Of a stretch of DNA of 64,000 nt, positions 9,135-18,059 are shown one piece after another. The first letter of the stretch is position 1; each line of letters starts with the position of its first letter. Made by a program: the position numbers and the translations under genes. The stretch is from Pseudomonas sp. (GTDB lineage Bacteria > Pseudomonadota > Gammaproteobacteria > Pseudomonadales > Pseudomonadaceae): positions 1 to 64,000 of the forward strand of contig NZ_PEKX01000003.1 of NCBI RefSeq assembly GCF_002796985.1, written 5' to 3'. Under the pieces are notes generated by a model. That model ran no database searches, was not told the DNA's origin, and saw only the letters and a program-made list of their open reading frames with translations.

Positions 9135-9968
9135 TCAGGCCTCGTCGACCACTGGATTGACCAGCCGGCCGATACCTTCGATGGACACTTCCACGACATC
9201 CCCGGCCTTGAGGTAGACCTTGGGGTCCATACCAAATCCGACACCGGCGGGAGTGCCACTGACAATCACATCGCCGGCCTCCAGGGTCACCGCTTCGCTG
9301 AGGGTGGAGATGATGGTGGCGACGTCGAACAGCATGTCCTCGGTGTTGGCCGACTGCACGACCCTGCCGTTGACCCTGGTTTGCAGCAGCAGGCCCTTGC
9401 CGCCGGGCGGCAGTTCATCTGCGGTAACCAGGTCGGGGCCGAAAGCCCCGGTGTCATCGAAGTTCTTGCCTACGGTCCATTGCGGCGACTTGAACTGGTA
9501 CTCCCGCACGGAGCCCTCATTGAACAGCGCATAACCAGCCACGCAGTCCAGGGCCTTGTCTTTCGGGATATGCCGGCCGCCACGTTTGAGCACCACCGCC
9601 ATCTCGCCCTCGTAGTCCAGCGTGTCGGAAACGCGCGGGCGCACCAGCGGCTTGTTATGCGCGGTCAGGCTGCTGTTGAAGCGCGGGAACAGGGTGGGAT
9701 AGTCCGGCTGCGCATAGGGCGATTCCTTCGTGTGGTCGGCGTAGTTGAGACCGACACAGATGATTTTCCCCGGCTTGCGCATCAACGGCAGGTAGTCCTG
9801 CTCGCCAATGTCCACGACAGCCCCCTGCGCCTTCGCGCCGTAGGTGGCCAGATCCTCGCCGCGCGCCAGCAGCGACTCCAGGGTTTCCTCACCCAGCACC
9901 TTCACGCCGTCAGGAGTACGAACGCCCAGCACGGCGCGGCCTTGATGATTGAAAGACACATAACGCAT
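9135..9968 (-). CDS. fumarylacetoacetate hydrolase family protein
   Basis: A 277-residue FAH-family protein, first gene of the aromatic operon. The C-terminal catalytic domain begins at KIICVGLNYADH (68-79) and has the metal-binding ExE as DYEGEM (Glu120, Glu122). The usual third ligand, Asp in a 'NDxS' segment, appears here as Glu151 (FNEGS). The family includes acylpyruvate hydrolases, fumarylpyruvate hydrolases, oxaloacetate decarboxylases and hydratase/isomerases of meta-cleavage routes. In this setting it probably acts on the ring-opened product. The start ATG sits behind AAGAGGTCC. Which carbon-carbon bond it breaks cannot be told. Confidence 0.87.
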   Translation of the reverse strand: MRYVSFNHQGRAVLGVRTPDGVKVLGEETLESLLARGEDLATYGAKAQGAVVDIGEQDYLPLMRKPGKIICVGLNYADHTKESPYAQPDYPTLFPRFNSSLTAHNKPLVRPRVSDTLDYEGEMAVVLKRGGRHIPKDKALDCVAGYALFNEGSVREYQFKSPQWTVGKNFDDTGAFGPDLVTADELPPGGKGLLLQTRVNGRVVQSANTEDMLFDVATIISTLSEAVTLEAGDVIVSGTPAGVGFGMDPKVYLKAGDVVEVSIEGIGRLVNPVVDEA

Positions 9969-10039
9969 GGATCAGGACCTCTTGTTGTGTTGTATGGCCA
10001 CCGTCACGCAGAACGGCATGGGACAAAGCTAAACCCGGC

Positions 10040-10070
10040 AAAATATATCGTCAACAATAAAATATATTTT
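10040..10070. promoter_or_regulatory. AT-rich dyad, candidate GntR operator
   Basis: AAAATATAT (10040-10048) and ATATATTTT (10062-10070) are perfect inverted repeats with a 13-base spacer, in the 171-base gap between the divergent FAH-family gene and the GntR regulator. AT-rich sequence is rare in this window. It could be overlapping promoter elements, an operator for the GntR protein, or both. Confidence 0.45.
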
Positions 10071-10139
10071 CGTAGGATTTTCTATAAAAAGCCCCGCGTG
10101 TATGATCCTTCTAACGCTGATGCATACTGGAAATCTGCA

Positions 10140-10856
10140 ATGAACCAACCCGAACGCTGGATGGAATCGGTCGAAGGCGCCGACAAGCGCACCATGGCTT
10201 CGCAGCTCGAATCCCGTGTTCGTCAGGACATCATCAGCGGTCGCCTGGCGCCAGGCAGCAAACTGCGCCTCAAGGAGCTCGCCGACGCCTATGACGCCGG
10301 CGTGATTCCGCTACGCGAAGCGCTGTCGCGTCTGGCGGCTACCGGTTTCGTGATCGCCACCGAGCAGAAAGGCTTCAGCGTCGGGCACATCTCCGCCGAC
10401 GAGATCCGGGACATCACCAATACCCGCCTGCTGATCGAGTGCCAGGCCCTGCGCTTATCCATCACACAAGGCGACCTCGACTGGGAAAGCCGGTTGATTG
10501 CCGCCCATCACCGCCTGGACCGTCTACCGGTAGTGGATGGCCCCGAGCGAATGCTGCGGGCGGACTGGGAACAGGCCCACGAAGCCTTCCATACCGTCCT
10601 GCTCTCGGCCTGCGACTCGCACTGGCTGATGCGCTTTGCCGGAATGCTCCGGGACCAGACCGCCCGTTATCGGCAGTTGTCGCTGCTGTATGTCGGCAGC
10701 AGTGATCGCGACGTGCCCGGCGAACACCGTGCTCTGCTGGACGCGGCCCTGACCCGTGATGTCGAGCGAGCCTGCAGACTGCTCACCGAGCATTACCAAA
10801 CCACCACCCACAATGTGCTCAAGCATGAGCGGCTGAAGTCCTCCGCTCCAGATTGA
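10140..10856 (+). CDS. GntR-family (FadR/FCD) regulator of the aromatic cluster
   Basis: A 238-residue regulator with an N-terminal winged helix (about 20-85; LRLKELADAY.. and IPLREALSRLAATGFV are the recognition-helix part) and an FCD ligand-binding domain (about 90-225) with the metal-binding pattern seen in ITNTRLLIE, EAHEAFH-type and EHRALLDA segments. The frame is open far upstream, antisense to the FAH-family gene; the ATG at 10140 is chosen because the protein starts there and the upstream part is antisense shadow. It is divergent from the hydroxylase/dioxygenase operon, so it probably represses that operon until an aromatic intermediate binds. Confidence 0.87.
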   Translation: MNQPERWMESVEGADKRTMASQLESRVRQDIISGRLAPGSKLRLKELADAYDAGVIPLREALSRLAATGFVIATEQKGFSVGHISADEIRDITNTRLLIECQALRLSITQGDLDWESRLIAAHHRLDRLPVVDGPERMLRADWEQAHEAFHTVLLSACDSHWLMRFAGMLRDQTARYRQLSLLYVGSSDRDVPGEHRALLDAALTRDVERACRLLTEHYQTTTHNVLKHERLKSSAPD

Positions 10857-10878
10857 GGGGCACCCCAGAGGCTAATGC

Positions 10879-11790
10879 TCATGGAGTCTCCCTGGCCTCT
10901 TCCTCGAACGTCGAGGCCAGGAAGTTGATCAGCTCACGTACTGCCGGCATAAGGCCGCGACGGGAAGGGAAAATGGCGACCACCTCTCCTCTCTTCGGAA
11001 CCCAGTCGTCAAGCAGCGTAACCAGCCGCCCACGCGCCAGTTCTTCGCGCACGACATCCTCCGGCAGGAGCACTGCCCCAACCTCAGCTAGCGCCCCCTC
11101 ACGCAGCACGGCAACATCGTCGGAAACCACCCTTGGACGGATATGGATAGACGCTGAAGCGCCATTCGGCCCGTCCAGCTCCCAAAAATAGTCCTGGGTA
11201 CCTGCTCCCCAATAAAGGCATGGAAGGTCGGCAAGATCCGCAGGGCCCAGTGGCCAGTCGACAGGGGAAAACAAGCCGGGGGCTGCAACCAGGCAGTAGC
11301 GGCAGTGCGCGAGCTTGCGCAGGACCAGTTCGCTGCTTTCCATTGGTTGATGACGAACGCTCAAGACCAGGTCGAAGCCCTCGCTGATGATATCGACTCG
11401 TCGGTTGAAGCTCTTGACCAACAATTCCACCGTGGGGCACTGGGCCATGAACTGCGCCAGCATGGGTGCCAGGCGCGAGTCCAGCAGTGGAGTGGTGCAG
11501 GCCACCCGAATCATGCCCCGCGGTTCGGCTCGTCTGCGCTCGATCGTATCCTCGGCGGCAAAAGCCTGCTCCATCATCGCAACACAGTGGTTGTAATACT
11601 CCAGGCCAACCTCTGTGACAGAGAAGTGGCGAGTGGAACGCTGAATCAGACGAACTCCCAGGCGCTCCTCCAGCCTTGAAACGCGGCGGCTCAGGCGTGA
11701 CTTGGGCAATCCCAGCACGCGGCCGGCCGACGCGAACCCGCCGTGCTCGACCACCTTGGCGTACAAGAACAGGTCGTTCAAATCAAACAT
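10879..11790 (-). CDS. LysR-family regulator
   Basis: A 303-residue LysR protein: N-terminal winged helix (MFDLNDLFLYAKVVEHGGF, LGLPKSRLSRRVSRLEERLGV) and a substrate-binding domain starting near RGMIRVACTTPL. This subgroup (short helix with 'LPKSRLSRRVS') is common next to efflux and pirin genes in pseudomonads. It is on the same strand and directly downstream of the HlyD/FUSC efflux genes, 41 bases after the HlyD stop, so it may be co-transcribed with the operon it controls rather than divergent from it, which is unusual for LysR. Ligand unknown. Confidence 0.87.
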   Translation of the reverse strand: MFDLNDLFLYAKVVEHGGFASAGRVLGLPKSRLSRRVSRLEERLGVRLIQRSTRHFSVTEVGLEYYNHCVAMMEQAFAAEDTIERRRAEPRGMIRVACTTPLLDSRLAPMLAQFMAQCPTVELLVKSFNRRVDIISEGFDLVLSVRHQPMESSELVLRKLAHCRYCLVAAPGLFSPVDWPLGPADLADLPCLYWGAGTQDYFWELDGPNGASASIHIRPRVVSDDVAVLREGALAEVGAVLLPEDVVREELARGRLVTLLDDWVPKRGEVVAIFPSRRGLMPAVRELINFLASTFEEEARETP

Positions 11791-11831
11791 GCGTACTGCC
11801 CCTCAACCACTTCGCAAAAGCCTTCCCACAT

Positions 11832-12782
11832 CTAGTCATGGACAGTGACCGTAGCGGTGGTCCCCGCGCGCAATGGCGATGCACCGTCTGGGCGGGCGGC
11901 AAGGCGCAGGCGAACCGGTATGCGTTGCGCAAGCTTTACCCAGGTGTAGCTCGGGTTGACGTTCGCCAGCAGGCGATTGCCCGGCAGATTCTCCCGGTCG
12001 GTGATCGCATAGGCGATGCTCTCCACCGTCCCCTCAAGCTCCTCCCCACTCATCAAGGCAATACGCGCGCGGCTGCCGATCCTGATCCGCGGCAACTTGG
12101 TTTCCTCGAAGTAGCCGCTGACATAGAAGGAGTCACGATCGACCAGTGCCAGCAGCGGCGAACCCGACTGGGCGAAATCGCCCTGGCGGGTCAGCAAATT
12201 GGTCACATAGCCCGTTACCGGAGCGGTTACCCGGGTACGTTCAAGATCGAGCCGAGCCTGCCTCAGTGCCGCCTCTGCGAGCTGCACATTGGCTTGTGCC
12301 AATCCCAGGTTGGACTCTTCTCTGAGCAGATTGGCCGCGGCCACTGCCACATCGGTACTGGACTTCTCCCACTCCTCGGCCGAGATCGCCGAGCGAGACT
12401 TGAGCTGCTGTCGCCGTTGCTCCTCGCTGCGCCGCTGCTTCAACAAGGCCCGGTTGGCAACGATGGAGGCCTGCGACTGCCCGAGCGCAGCACGTGCAAC
12501 TTCCACGGCACGCTGGGCATGCAACACCGCCAACTCGTAGCGGGCCGGGTCGATCTGCAGCAGCAGGTCGCCTTTGCTGACCAACTGATTGTCATGAATG
12601 GGGAGCTCGGTGATACGACCACCCACCTCGGCGGATAGGGTCACGACGTCCGCGCGTACCCGAGCGTCGCGGGTCCAGGGCGTGCGGGTGTAATACTCCC
12701 AGGCGAACCACCCCAGACTGATGGCAAGCCCCAGTACAACCAGCGTCAACATCTTGGGCAAAAGAGATTTCGATAGAGACAT
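11832..12782 (-). CDS. HlyD-family membrane fusion protein of FUSC efflux pump
   Basis: A 316-residue periplasmic adaptor with one N-terminal membrane segment (MLTLVVLGLAISLGWFAW), a split lipoyl domain (first half around VVTLSAEVGGRI; second half around VTAPVTGYVTN), a coiled-coil hairpin between them, and a beta-barrel domain. It resembles AaeA/EmrA adaptors. The start at 12782 gives a 2-base gap from the DUF1656 stop; an earlier in-frame start at 12824 would overlap that gene. With DUF1656 and the FUSC permease it makes the usual aromatic-acid or fusaric-acid type efflux unit. Confidence 0.87.
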   Translation of the reverse strand: MSLSKSLLPKMLTLVVLGLAISLGWFAWEYYTRTPWTRDARVRADVVTLSAEVGGRITELPIHDNQLVSKGDLLLQIDPARYELAVLHAQRAVEVARAALGQSQASIVANRALLKQRRSEEQRRQQLKSRSAISAEEWEKSSTDVAVAAANLLREESNLGLAQANVQLAEAALRQARLDLERTRVTAPVTGYVTNLLTRQGDFAQSGSPLLALVDRDSFYVSGYFEETKLPRIRIGSRARIALMSGEELEGTVESIAYAITDRENLPGNRLLANVNPSYTWVKLAQRIPVRLRLAARPDGASPLRAGTTATVTVHD

Positions 12783-12784
12783 TT

Positions 12785-12991
12785 TCAGAGAGTTGCTCCC
12801 ATGAATAACACCAGGGCGGCGCAAATCGCGGCGTACAGCGCCCCCTGGAACAATGCCGGATGCCAGGCAGCCGCCAGTACACCGGTTCGCCTCAGTAATG
12901 CGTCCAACACCACGAACAACGGCAAGGCCAGCAGCAGTGCTTGCGCAATCGGCGGCAGGTAGACGCCACCCAACTCAAAGTCCACGGGCAT
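12785..12991 (-). CDS. DUF1656 small membrane protein
   Basis: A 68-residue protein (MPVDFELGGVYLPP..) with two membrane segments, LLLALPLFVVLDALL and GALYAAICAALVLFMG. DUF1656 proteins are found between FUSC permease and HlyD adaptor genes and are taken to be a small pump subunit. The ATG at 12991 overlaps the end of the FUSC gene by 17 bases, which suggests coupled translation. The frame stays open further upstream, but that part lies inside the FUSC gene. Confidence 0.85.
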   Translation of the reverse strand: MPVDFELGGVYLPPIAQALLLALPLFVVLDALLRRTGVLAAAWHPALFQGALYAAICAALVLFMGATL

Positions 12992-15137
12992 AGGTGTCCT
13001 CCTCCAGTGGCTGCGGGGCCGGCCTCTCCAGCACGGTGCGATAGCGCTGGAGTAGCAAGGTTGCAATCGACAGGGCGACACGGATCATGAACAGGCGCCG
13101 CAGCTCCTCTCGGCCGAACTCCCGATGAGCCTCATGCAGATCATCCAGGGACTGGCCAAGCTGCCCCAGTTCTCGCAGCAAACCATCCAGCTCCACCTGG
13201 CGCCGCGCGCCGATGAAGTCGGCGAGTTCCTGCAATCCCCGGTGCAAACGCAGCTTCGTCTCGTCGGGAAGGGCGGTGCTGCTCTCGCACTGGGCCTTTA
13301 CCTGGGTCAAGGCTATCGCCAGCCCCGGACAGACCAGGCTGCAATCGAAGAACTCTTTCGATTCCGTATCCGTGGTCGCAGGCAACAGGCCGATCATCAT
13401 CGACAGCCGGTCCAGCATGCGGCTTTCGAAGTCGAACTGCCGGTTCAGGCTCGTTGTGCCCGACACCTGCCGATATGCGTCCTCACGAGTCTGGCCGAAC
13501 AGCCAGGCGATTCTCTTCTTTGCGTTGAACGGAAATACCAGCGCGAACACCACCATCGCCAGCACCCCACCCGCCAGGTATCCCCCGGCAAACTCGAACC
13601 ATTGCACCGCGCTGTTGTGATAGGCCCCGACATTCTGCGGCCCGATCATCAACAGGCTGATCAGCCCGATCCCCATGCCAATGCCGGCGGTCATCGGGCT
13701 GGCCAGACCGACCGCCGACAGATACAGCAGCGGTGCCAGGCACAAGGCGAGCATTTCGAAGTCGCCAAAGGCAGGCAGGATGGCGAACTGGTAGACAGCC
13801 GACAGGCCAAGCGCTACCAGCAGTCCCCGGTTGTAGTTCTGGCTGGCCAGCAGGGGTCGGGGAAGGGTCGCCATCAGCGAGCACATGACACCAATCAGGA
13901 TCACCGCGGATCGCGCCCCATCCCAAGCGGTCTCCAACCACACGAGCCCAGCCAGAAACAAAGCCAGGAATGCACGCAACGCATTCATTCCCGCCAGGCG
14001 GAAGTCCAGATGCAGCGCCTGCACGCGACCTTGCTCTTGGGGGCAACTGGCCACCCTTCCCTGCTGGATCGCCTCGTTGAGCTCGATCAGTTCGTCCAGC
14101 TGTTGCAGCAGCCGAGCTTGCTCCCATCGCAGAGTCCAGGCCAGAGAACGCATCCGCGCCGGCAACGGTTCAGTCGGGAACTCGGCCCGCTCGGCCGCCT
14201 CGTCGAAGCCTTGGTAAACGCTTCGTAGCTCGGCGCGCCGCTGCGCCGGCAACGCGACGCCCAGCTGCGCCAGCTCATCCAGACACTCCAGCTCGCGTTG
14301 GCGTAACAGCTGAATATCCAGCGGCAGTGGCCCCTGCCAATGTTCCCTGATCAATTCGCGCTGTTGCCGCAGCACTTGCAGCCGCGACACCAGCAGGACC
14401 AACTGATTGCCGAACAACTGCACGAGACTGTCGGCACTGTGCAGGTGCGGCGCATCGAAATAGAGATGGCGGCGTAGTCCCTCCAGCGCGCCGATCTCAG
14501 CGATCAGTTGTGTCTGGCGCTGGCGGAACTCGCTTTCGCCCTCCTCGGTCCTGACAGCTTCCGCGGCATGACGAGCAATCAGCTTGACCAGGCTGTCGAC
14601 CTTGGCGAAGTAGCCTTTCGCGACAGCATGGGGACGCGCTGTGAGCAGGCTGACGACAGCGACGCAGGCTACCGCCAGGAGCGTCTCCGTCAGGCGAGTG
14701 ATTGCCAGCATCAGAACCCCGTCGGGCTCCGGAACGGCCAGCATGGCGACGACCACGGCGGTGAAGCCACTCAACACGAACGCATGGGAATCCGTGTAGC
14801 GCAACAGCGTTCCTCCCGCCGTACAGAGCGCCAGCCAGAGGGCCAGGCTGACGATGAAAGGTATCGGCGCCTGGGGGAAAACCGCCATGAGAATGACCGC
14901 CACGGCCGCTCCGGCAGTCGTGCCAATGACCTGTGCGAAGCTGCGCTTGAGCGTCATGCCGGCCAGCGGCAGGCTGATGATGATCACGGTCATCAATGCC
15001 CATTTCGGCTGGTCCAGATCGAAGAGGAACGCCAGATAGAGGCAGAGCAAGCCGGCCACGACCGTACGCAACGCAAAGAACAGGACATTCCGGCCAGGGC
15101 GCATCGCCAGCGTGAAATAGGAAATCAGTGGGGTCAT
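12975..15137 (-). CDS. FUSC-family efflux permease (fusaric acid resistance / AaeB-like)
   Basis: A 720-residue protein with two blocks of membrane helices (about 15-170 and 385-510), each followed by a long soluble region, the layout of FUSC/AaeB transporters. The opening MTPLISYFTLAMRPGRNVLFFALRT and the membrane stretches WALMTVIIISLPLAGMTLK and GLVWLETAWDGARSAVILIGV are characteristic. It would export aromatic carboxylic acids or similar toxic weak acids from the cytoplasm with the HlyD adaptor. It lies 8 bases after the OprD gene and overlaps DUF1656, so the pump genes form one transcription unit. Confidence 0.88.
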   Translation of the reverse strand: MTPLISYFTLAMRPGRNVLFFALRTVVAGLLCLYLAFLFDLDQPKWALMTVIIISLPLAGMTLKRSFAQVIGTTAGAAVAVILMAVFPQAPIPFIVSLALWLALCTAGGTLLRYTDSHAFVLSGFTAVVVAMLAVPEPDGVLMLAITRLTETLLAVACVAVVSLLTARPHAVAKGYFAKVDSLVKLIARHAAEAVRTEEGESEFRQRQTQLIAEIGALEGLRRHLYFDAPHLHSADSLVQLFGNQLVLLVSRLQVLRQQRELIREHWQGPLPLDIQLLRQRELECLDELAQLGVALPAQRRAELRSVYQGFDEAAERAEFPTEPLPARMRSLAWTLRWEQARLLQQLDELIELNEAIQQGRVASCPQEQGRVQALHLDFRLAGMNALRAFLALFLAGLVWLETAWDGARSAVILIGVMCSLMATLPRPLLASQNYNRGLLVALGLSAVYQFAILPAFGDFEMLALCLAPLLYLSAVGLASPMTAGIGMGIGLISLLMIGPQNVGAYHNSAVQWFEFAGGYLAGGVLAMVVFALVFPFNAKKRIAWLFGQTREDAYRQVSGTTSLNRQFDFESRMLDRLSMMIGLLPATTDTESKEFFDCSLVCPGLAIALTQVKAQCESSTALPDETKLRLHRGLQELADFIGARRQVELDGLLRELGQLGQSLDDLHEAHREFGREELRRLFMIRVALSIATLLLQRYRTVLERPAPQPLEEDTYARGL

Positions 15138-15145
15138 CCAGCGTC

Positions 15146-16570
15146 TCAGAACAGGCTGATCGGGTAATCGACTATCAGGCGGTATTCATCGGCGCTTGAA
15201 TTGCCCCGCGTGTTGCCCGGTGCGGTATAGCCGTCACCCTCACGGTGGGCGGCCCAGCGCAGGGTCAGCGACAGGTCCTTCGCCGGCCCCGAAGGCACCA
15301 GGTACTTGACCGCGAGGTCGCGTTCCCAGTGCTTGGCGTGCTTGCCGTCCGGGTTGTAGATGTAGCCATAGCCGGCGCTGCCCGGATCCACGCGGGTCAG
15401 GTCCGCCTCGCCTCGCGTATAGGCGGCGATGAACTGCAGCGTCGGTGCGCCGACGAAAGTCAGGGGCGTTTCATACTGCACCCGCCAGGACTTTTCCCCC
15501 GGCCCGTTGAAGTCAGCGAACTGCTGGGAGTTGCTCAGGTACAGGAAGATCCGGTCGTTCTGCGTGAGGTAATCGAACGGCGTCCGGCCATCGACCTTCT
15601 GCAATCCGAGGGTCACGGTCTGCCCATAGGCCGTTGCCGCGAGCCCGGCGCTGTAGGTGTCGTTGTCGATCTGCCCCAGTTGGCTACTACCCTCGTCCCG
15701 CGTCTTGAAGTAATGCAGGTAGGGCTTGAGCACCAGCGTGTCGCTCACCGGGATGGCATCCGAGATGCCCAGGTAGTACTGGTTCCAGATGTCCGCGAGT
15801 TGGCCGCCATAGGCCGTAATCTGCACGCCCCAGGGGCCGTTGTAGAGGGCTCCCGCCCAGCCCAGATGCGGGCTCTCGCGATCGGCGAGCACCCCGGCCT
15901 TGTTGCGTGCGCCGTAGGCAGTGACCAGGTGGCTGTAGCCGCTCTGGTTGCGCAGGCGCGTGGACTCCACGAAGCCCCCATCCACCCAGAGGTCCTGCAG
16001 ACCGTGGTTCTTCAGCGTGATGCCACGATAGGCCTGCGGAAACAGCCGGCTCGTGCCGCTGGCCACCAGCGGGTTCTCCACCAGTTGGTCCCCGGCCTTG
16101 ACCAGGGTGTCGCGGTACCGGAGCTTGAGCGCAGCCCCCGCGCTGGAGAATTCTTCACCGGGCTTGAGGTTCGAGTCCAGCGGCAGCAGCCCGGCACCGC
16201 CGGAACCGCCGCCGCCATCCAGCTTGAGCCCCAGGAAGGCGTGGGCATCGACCCCCACCCCGATCGGCGTGTCGGTGAAGCCGGAGCGGAACGACAGCAG
16301 GAAACCCTGCGCCCACTCGGTGGGATCACGCCTGACCAATGCGGAATGATTGTCGCGCTGTAAGTAGTAGTTGCGCACCAGCCCGTCCAGCCGCGAGCCT
16401 TCCACCAGCCCCGGCGGAATAGTCAGCTCGACCGCCTGCCGGTCGTTGACGCCGGTGAAGATATTGTCCTTCTGCCCCAGGGAGTTGTCGGCCTGGGCAG
16501 GTAGCGCCAGGAACAGGCCGATTCCCAAAGGGCAGAACAGCCAGCGCCGCTCGACAACCCGGTTGTTCAT
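15146..16570 (-). CDS. OprD-family outer-membrane porin
   Basis: A 474-residue OprD-type porin. It has a signal peptide (cut near the ALPAQA-DNS junction at about 29-30), the family opening of long-loop barrel strands (GLVRNYYLQRDN, WAQGFLLSFRSGFTDTPIGVGVD) and a C-terminal aromatic strand ending in SLF. The OprD family imports amino acids and aromatic acids. Here it is placed directly ahead of the FUSC pump, where a TolC-like exit duct would be expected, so the two may serve opposite directions or the pump may use a distant TolC/OprM protein. The frame is open upstream, but homology and the signal peptide set the start at 16570. Confidence 0.88.
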   Translation of the reverse strand: MNNRVVERRWLFCPLGIGLFLALPAQADNSLGQKDNIFTGVNDRQAVELTIPPGLVEGSRLDGLVRNYYLQRDNHSALVRRDPTEWAQGFLLSFRSGFTDTPIGVGVDAHAFLGLKLDGGGGSGGAGLLPLDSNLKPGEEFSSAGAALKLRYRDTLVKAGDQLVENPLVASGTSRLFPQAYRGITLKNHGLQDLWVDGGFVESTRLRNQSGYSHLVTAYGARNKAGVLADRESPHLGWAGALYNGPWGVQITAYGGQLADIWNQYYLGISDAIPVSDTLVLKPYLHYFKTRDEGSSQLGQIDNDTYSAGLAATAYGQTVTLGLQKVDGRTPFDYLTQNDRIFLYLSNSQQFADFNGPGEKSWRVQYETPLTFVGAPTLQFIAAYTRGEADLTRVDPGSAGYGYIYNPDGKHAKHWERDLAVKYLVPSGPAKDLSLTLRWAAHREGDGYTAPGNTRGNSSADEYRLIVDYPISLF

Positions 16571-16581
16571 CGTCGCAACTC

Positions 16582-17526
16582 TCAGGCGCGCCAGGGCAGC
16601 GGAGGCGCAACCAGGCGCGCCCCGTCGAACCCCGTTACCTCGCCGAAGCGGGCACCACCCTCCTCCCACTCGCGCTGCGCCTGGGCGATCTCCGCCTTGC
16701 TGTGCCCGACGAAGTTCCACCAGAGGAAAATCTCCTCGGCAAAAGGCTCACCGCCCAGCAGGACGGCGCGGGCACCCGCCGAGGCCTCTAGTTCAAGCGA
16801 CACCAGGCCGCGCCCAAGATACGCGAACTCGTTTGCACCGAAGACCTCGCCGTTGATGCTCCACTCGCCGGTCAATGGCAGCACGCCGTATTCATGGCTC
16901 TGCTCCAGAGCCAACCGGGTACCTGCCGAATCCTGTGCGGCCAGGTCGAGCCCCATCAGCGGTGAGAAGGTACGAGCAGGCGCGCTGTATTGCCCGAAAC
17001 GCCCGGCAAGCAGCGTCAGCGCGAAGCCGTCCGCCTGCCATTGGGGCAGTTCGGCGTAGTGTTCGAACATTGGCGGGCAGTCACGCTCGGCAGCCGGCAG
17101 GGCGATCCACAACTGGACCGCATGCAACTGCGCCTCGTCTGAAAGGGACTCTTCGGTATGAGTGATCCCGTGGCCGGCGGTCATCAGGTTCACCTGGCCC
17201 GGGCGGATCACCTGGACGTTGCCCAGGCTGTCGCGATGAAGCACTTCACCGGCGATCATCCAGGTGAAGGTCTGCAGGCCGATATGTGGATGCGGACCGA
17301 CGCGCAGCCCGCTCCCGGCGGTGAAGGCTGCCGGCCCGGCATGGTCGAGGAAGCACCAGGCTCCGACCATGCGCCGCTGCCGGGAGGGCAGCAGCCGATT
17401 GACGGGAATACCGCCGCCGACCTCGGCACTGCGCGAAACCACCCGCTGAATGGCCCGCACGCCGTTGCTCATCGGGCAGTCGGTGGAATGTGACAGCTCG
17501 CATTGGGTTTCGTGTGTACTCATCAT
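16582..17526 (-). CDS. pirin family protein (first of two)
   Basis: A 314-residue bicupin of the pirin family. The N-terminal cupin has the metal-binding set HPHIG, LHRDS and THTEES. Bacterial pirins bind Fe and some have quercetinase activity or act in redox signalling. It is 11 bases upstream of the OprD gene and 55 bases after the OsmC gene on the same strand. A second, different pirin is encoded at 19535-20401 in the same run. The start ATG follows a GGGAG ribosome site; a second ATG lies one codon in. Its exact function is unknown. Confidence 0.87.
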   Translation of the reverse strand: MMSTHETQCELSHSTDCPMSNGVRAIQRVVSRSAEVGGGIPVNRLLPSRQRRMVGAWCFLDHAGPAAFTAGSGLRVGPHPHIGLQTFTWMIAGEVLHRDSLGNVQVIRPGQVNLMTAGHGITHTEESLSDEAQLHAVQLWIALPAAERDCPPMFEHYAELPQWQADGFALTLLAGRFGQYSAPARTFSPLMGLDLAAQDSAGTRLALEQSHEYGVLPLTGEWSINGEVFGANEFAYLGRGLVSLELEASAGARAVLLGGEPFAEEIFLWWNFVGHSKAEIAQAQREWEEGGARFGEVTGFDGARLVAPPLPWRA

Positions 17527-17581
17527 CAGATCTCCCTGGCTATCGGGAAACTCACGACCTGGGCTACCGACTGCATGGGCT

Positions 17582-17980
17582 TCACCCGACCAGCTTGCTG
17601 GTGATGAGGATTTCCCCGCCCAGCACCTTGTGAATCGGGCAGGCGTTGGCGATCTCCAGCAAGCGCGTGCGCTGCTCGTCCGTCAGTGTCCCGGCCAGAT
17701 GGATGTCGCGCCCTATCTCCGTCTGCCCCGCCTGCTCCCGCAGCACGCTCAGATCCACATCGACGGACTCAAGCGGCATACCCTTGCGCTGCGCGTACAT
17801 GGCCACCGTGATGGAGGTGCAGGCGCCCAGCGCGGACAAGAGGAGCTGGTGAGGCGTCGGCCCGGTGTCGCCACCGCCCAGGCCCGCCGGCACATCGCCG
17901 AGCCACTCATGCTCGCCATCGCTCAATTTCACCTGGAATGCCACGCCTGCAAAAGACGCACGGACTGTCGGTACTGCCAT
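17582..17980 (-). CDS. OsmC/Ohr-family peroxide reductase-like protein
   Basis: A 132-residue OsmC-family protein. The two redox cysteines are visible in LSALGACTSITV and IANACPIHKVL, the pattern of organic-hydroperoxide reductases. The GDTGPTPHQLLL segment also fits the family. The start at 17980 (MAVPTVRASF) is chosen over longer forms because homology starts there. Together with pirins and YcaC-type hydrolases in the same run it points to a redox or electrophile stress response linked to the FUSC efflux pump. Confidence 0.87.
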   Translation of the reverse strand: MAVPTVRASFAGVAFQVKLSDGEHEWLGDVPAGLGGGDTGPTPHQLLLSALGACTSITVAMYAQRKGMPLESVDVDLSVLREQAGQTEIGRDIHLAGTLTDEQRTRLLEIANACPIHKVLGGEILITSKLVG

Positions 17981-18059
17981 GGAAACTCCCGAATTCAATG
18001 TCGACCTTTCCAGGCCGGGCGAGGCGTCATGCACCCTGGCATGGCGCCTCGCAGCTGGA

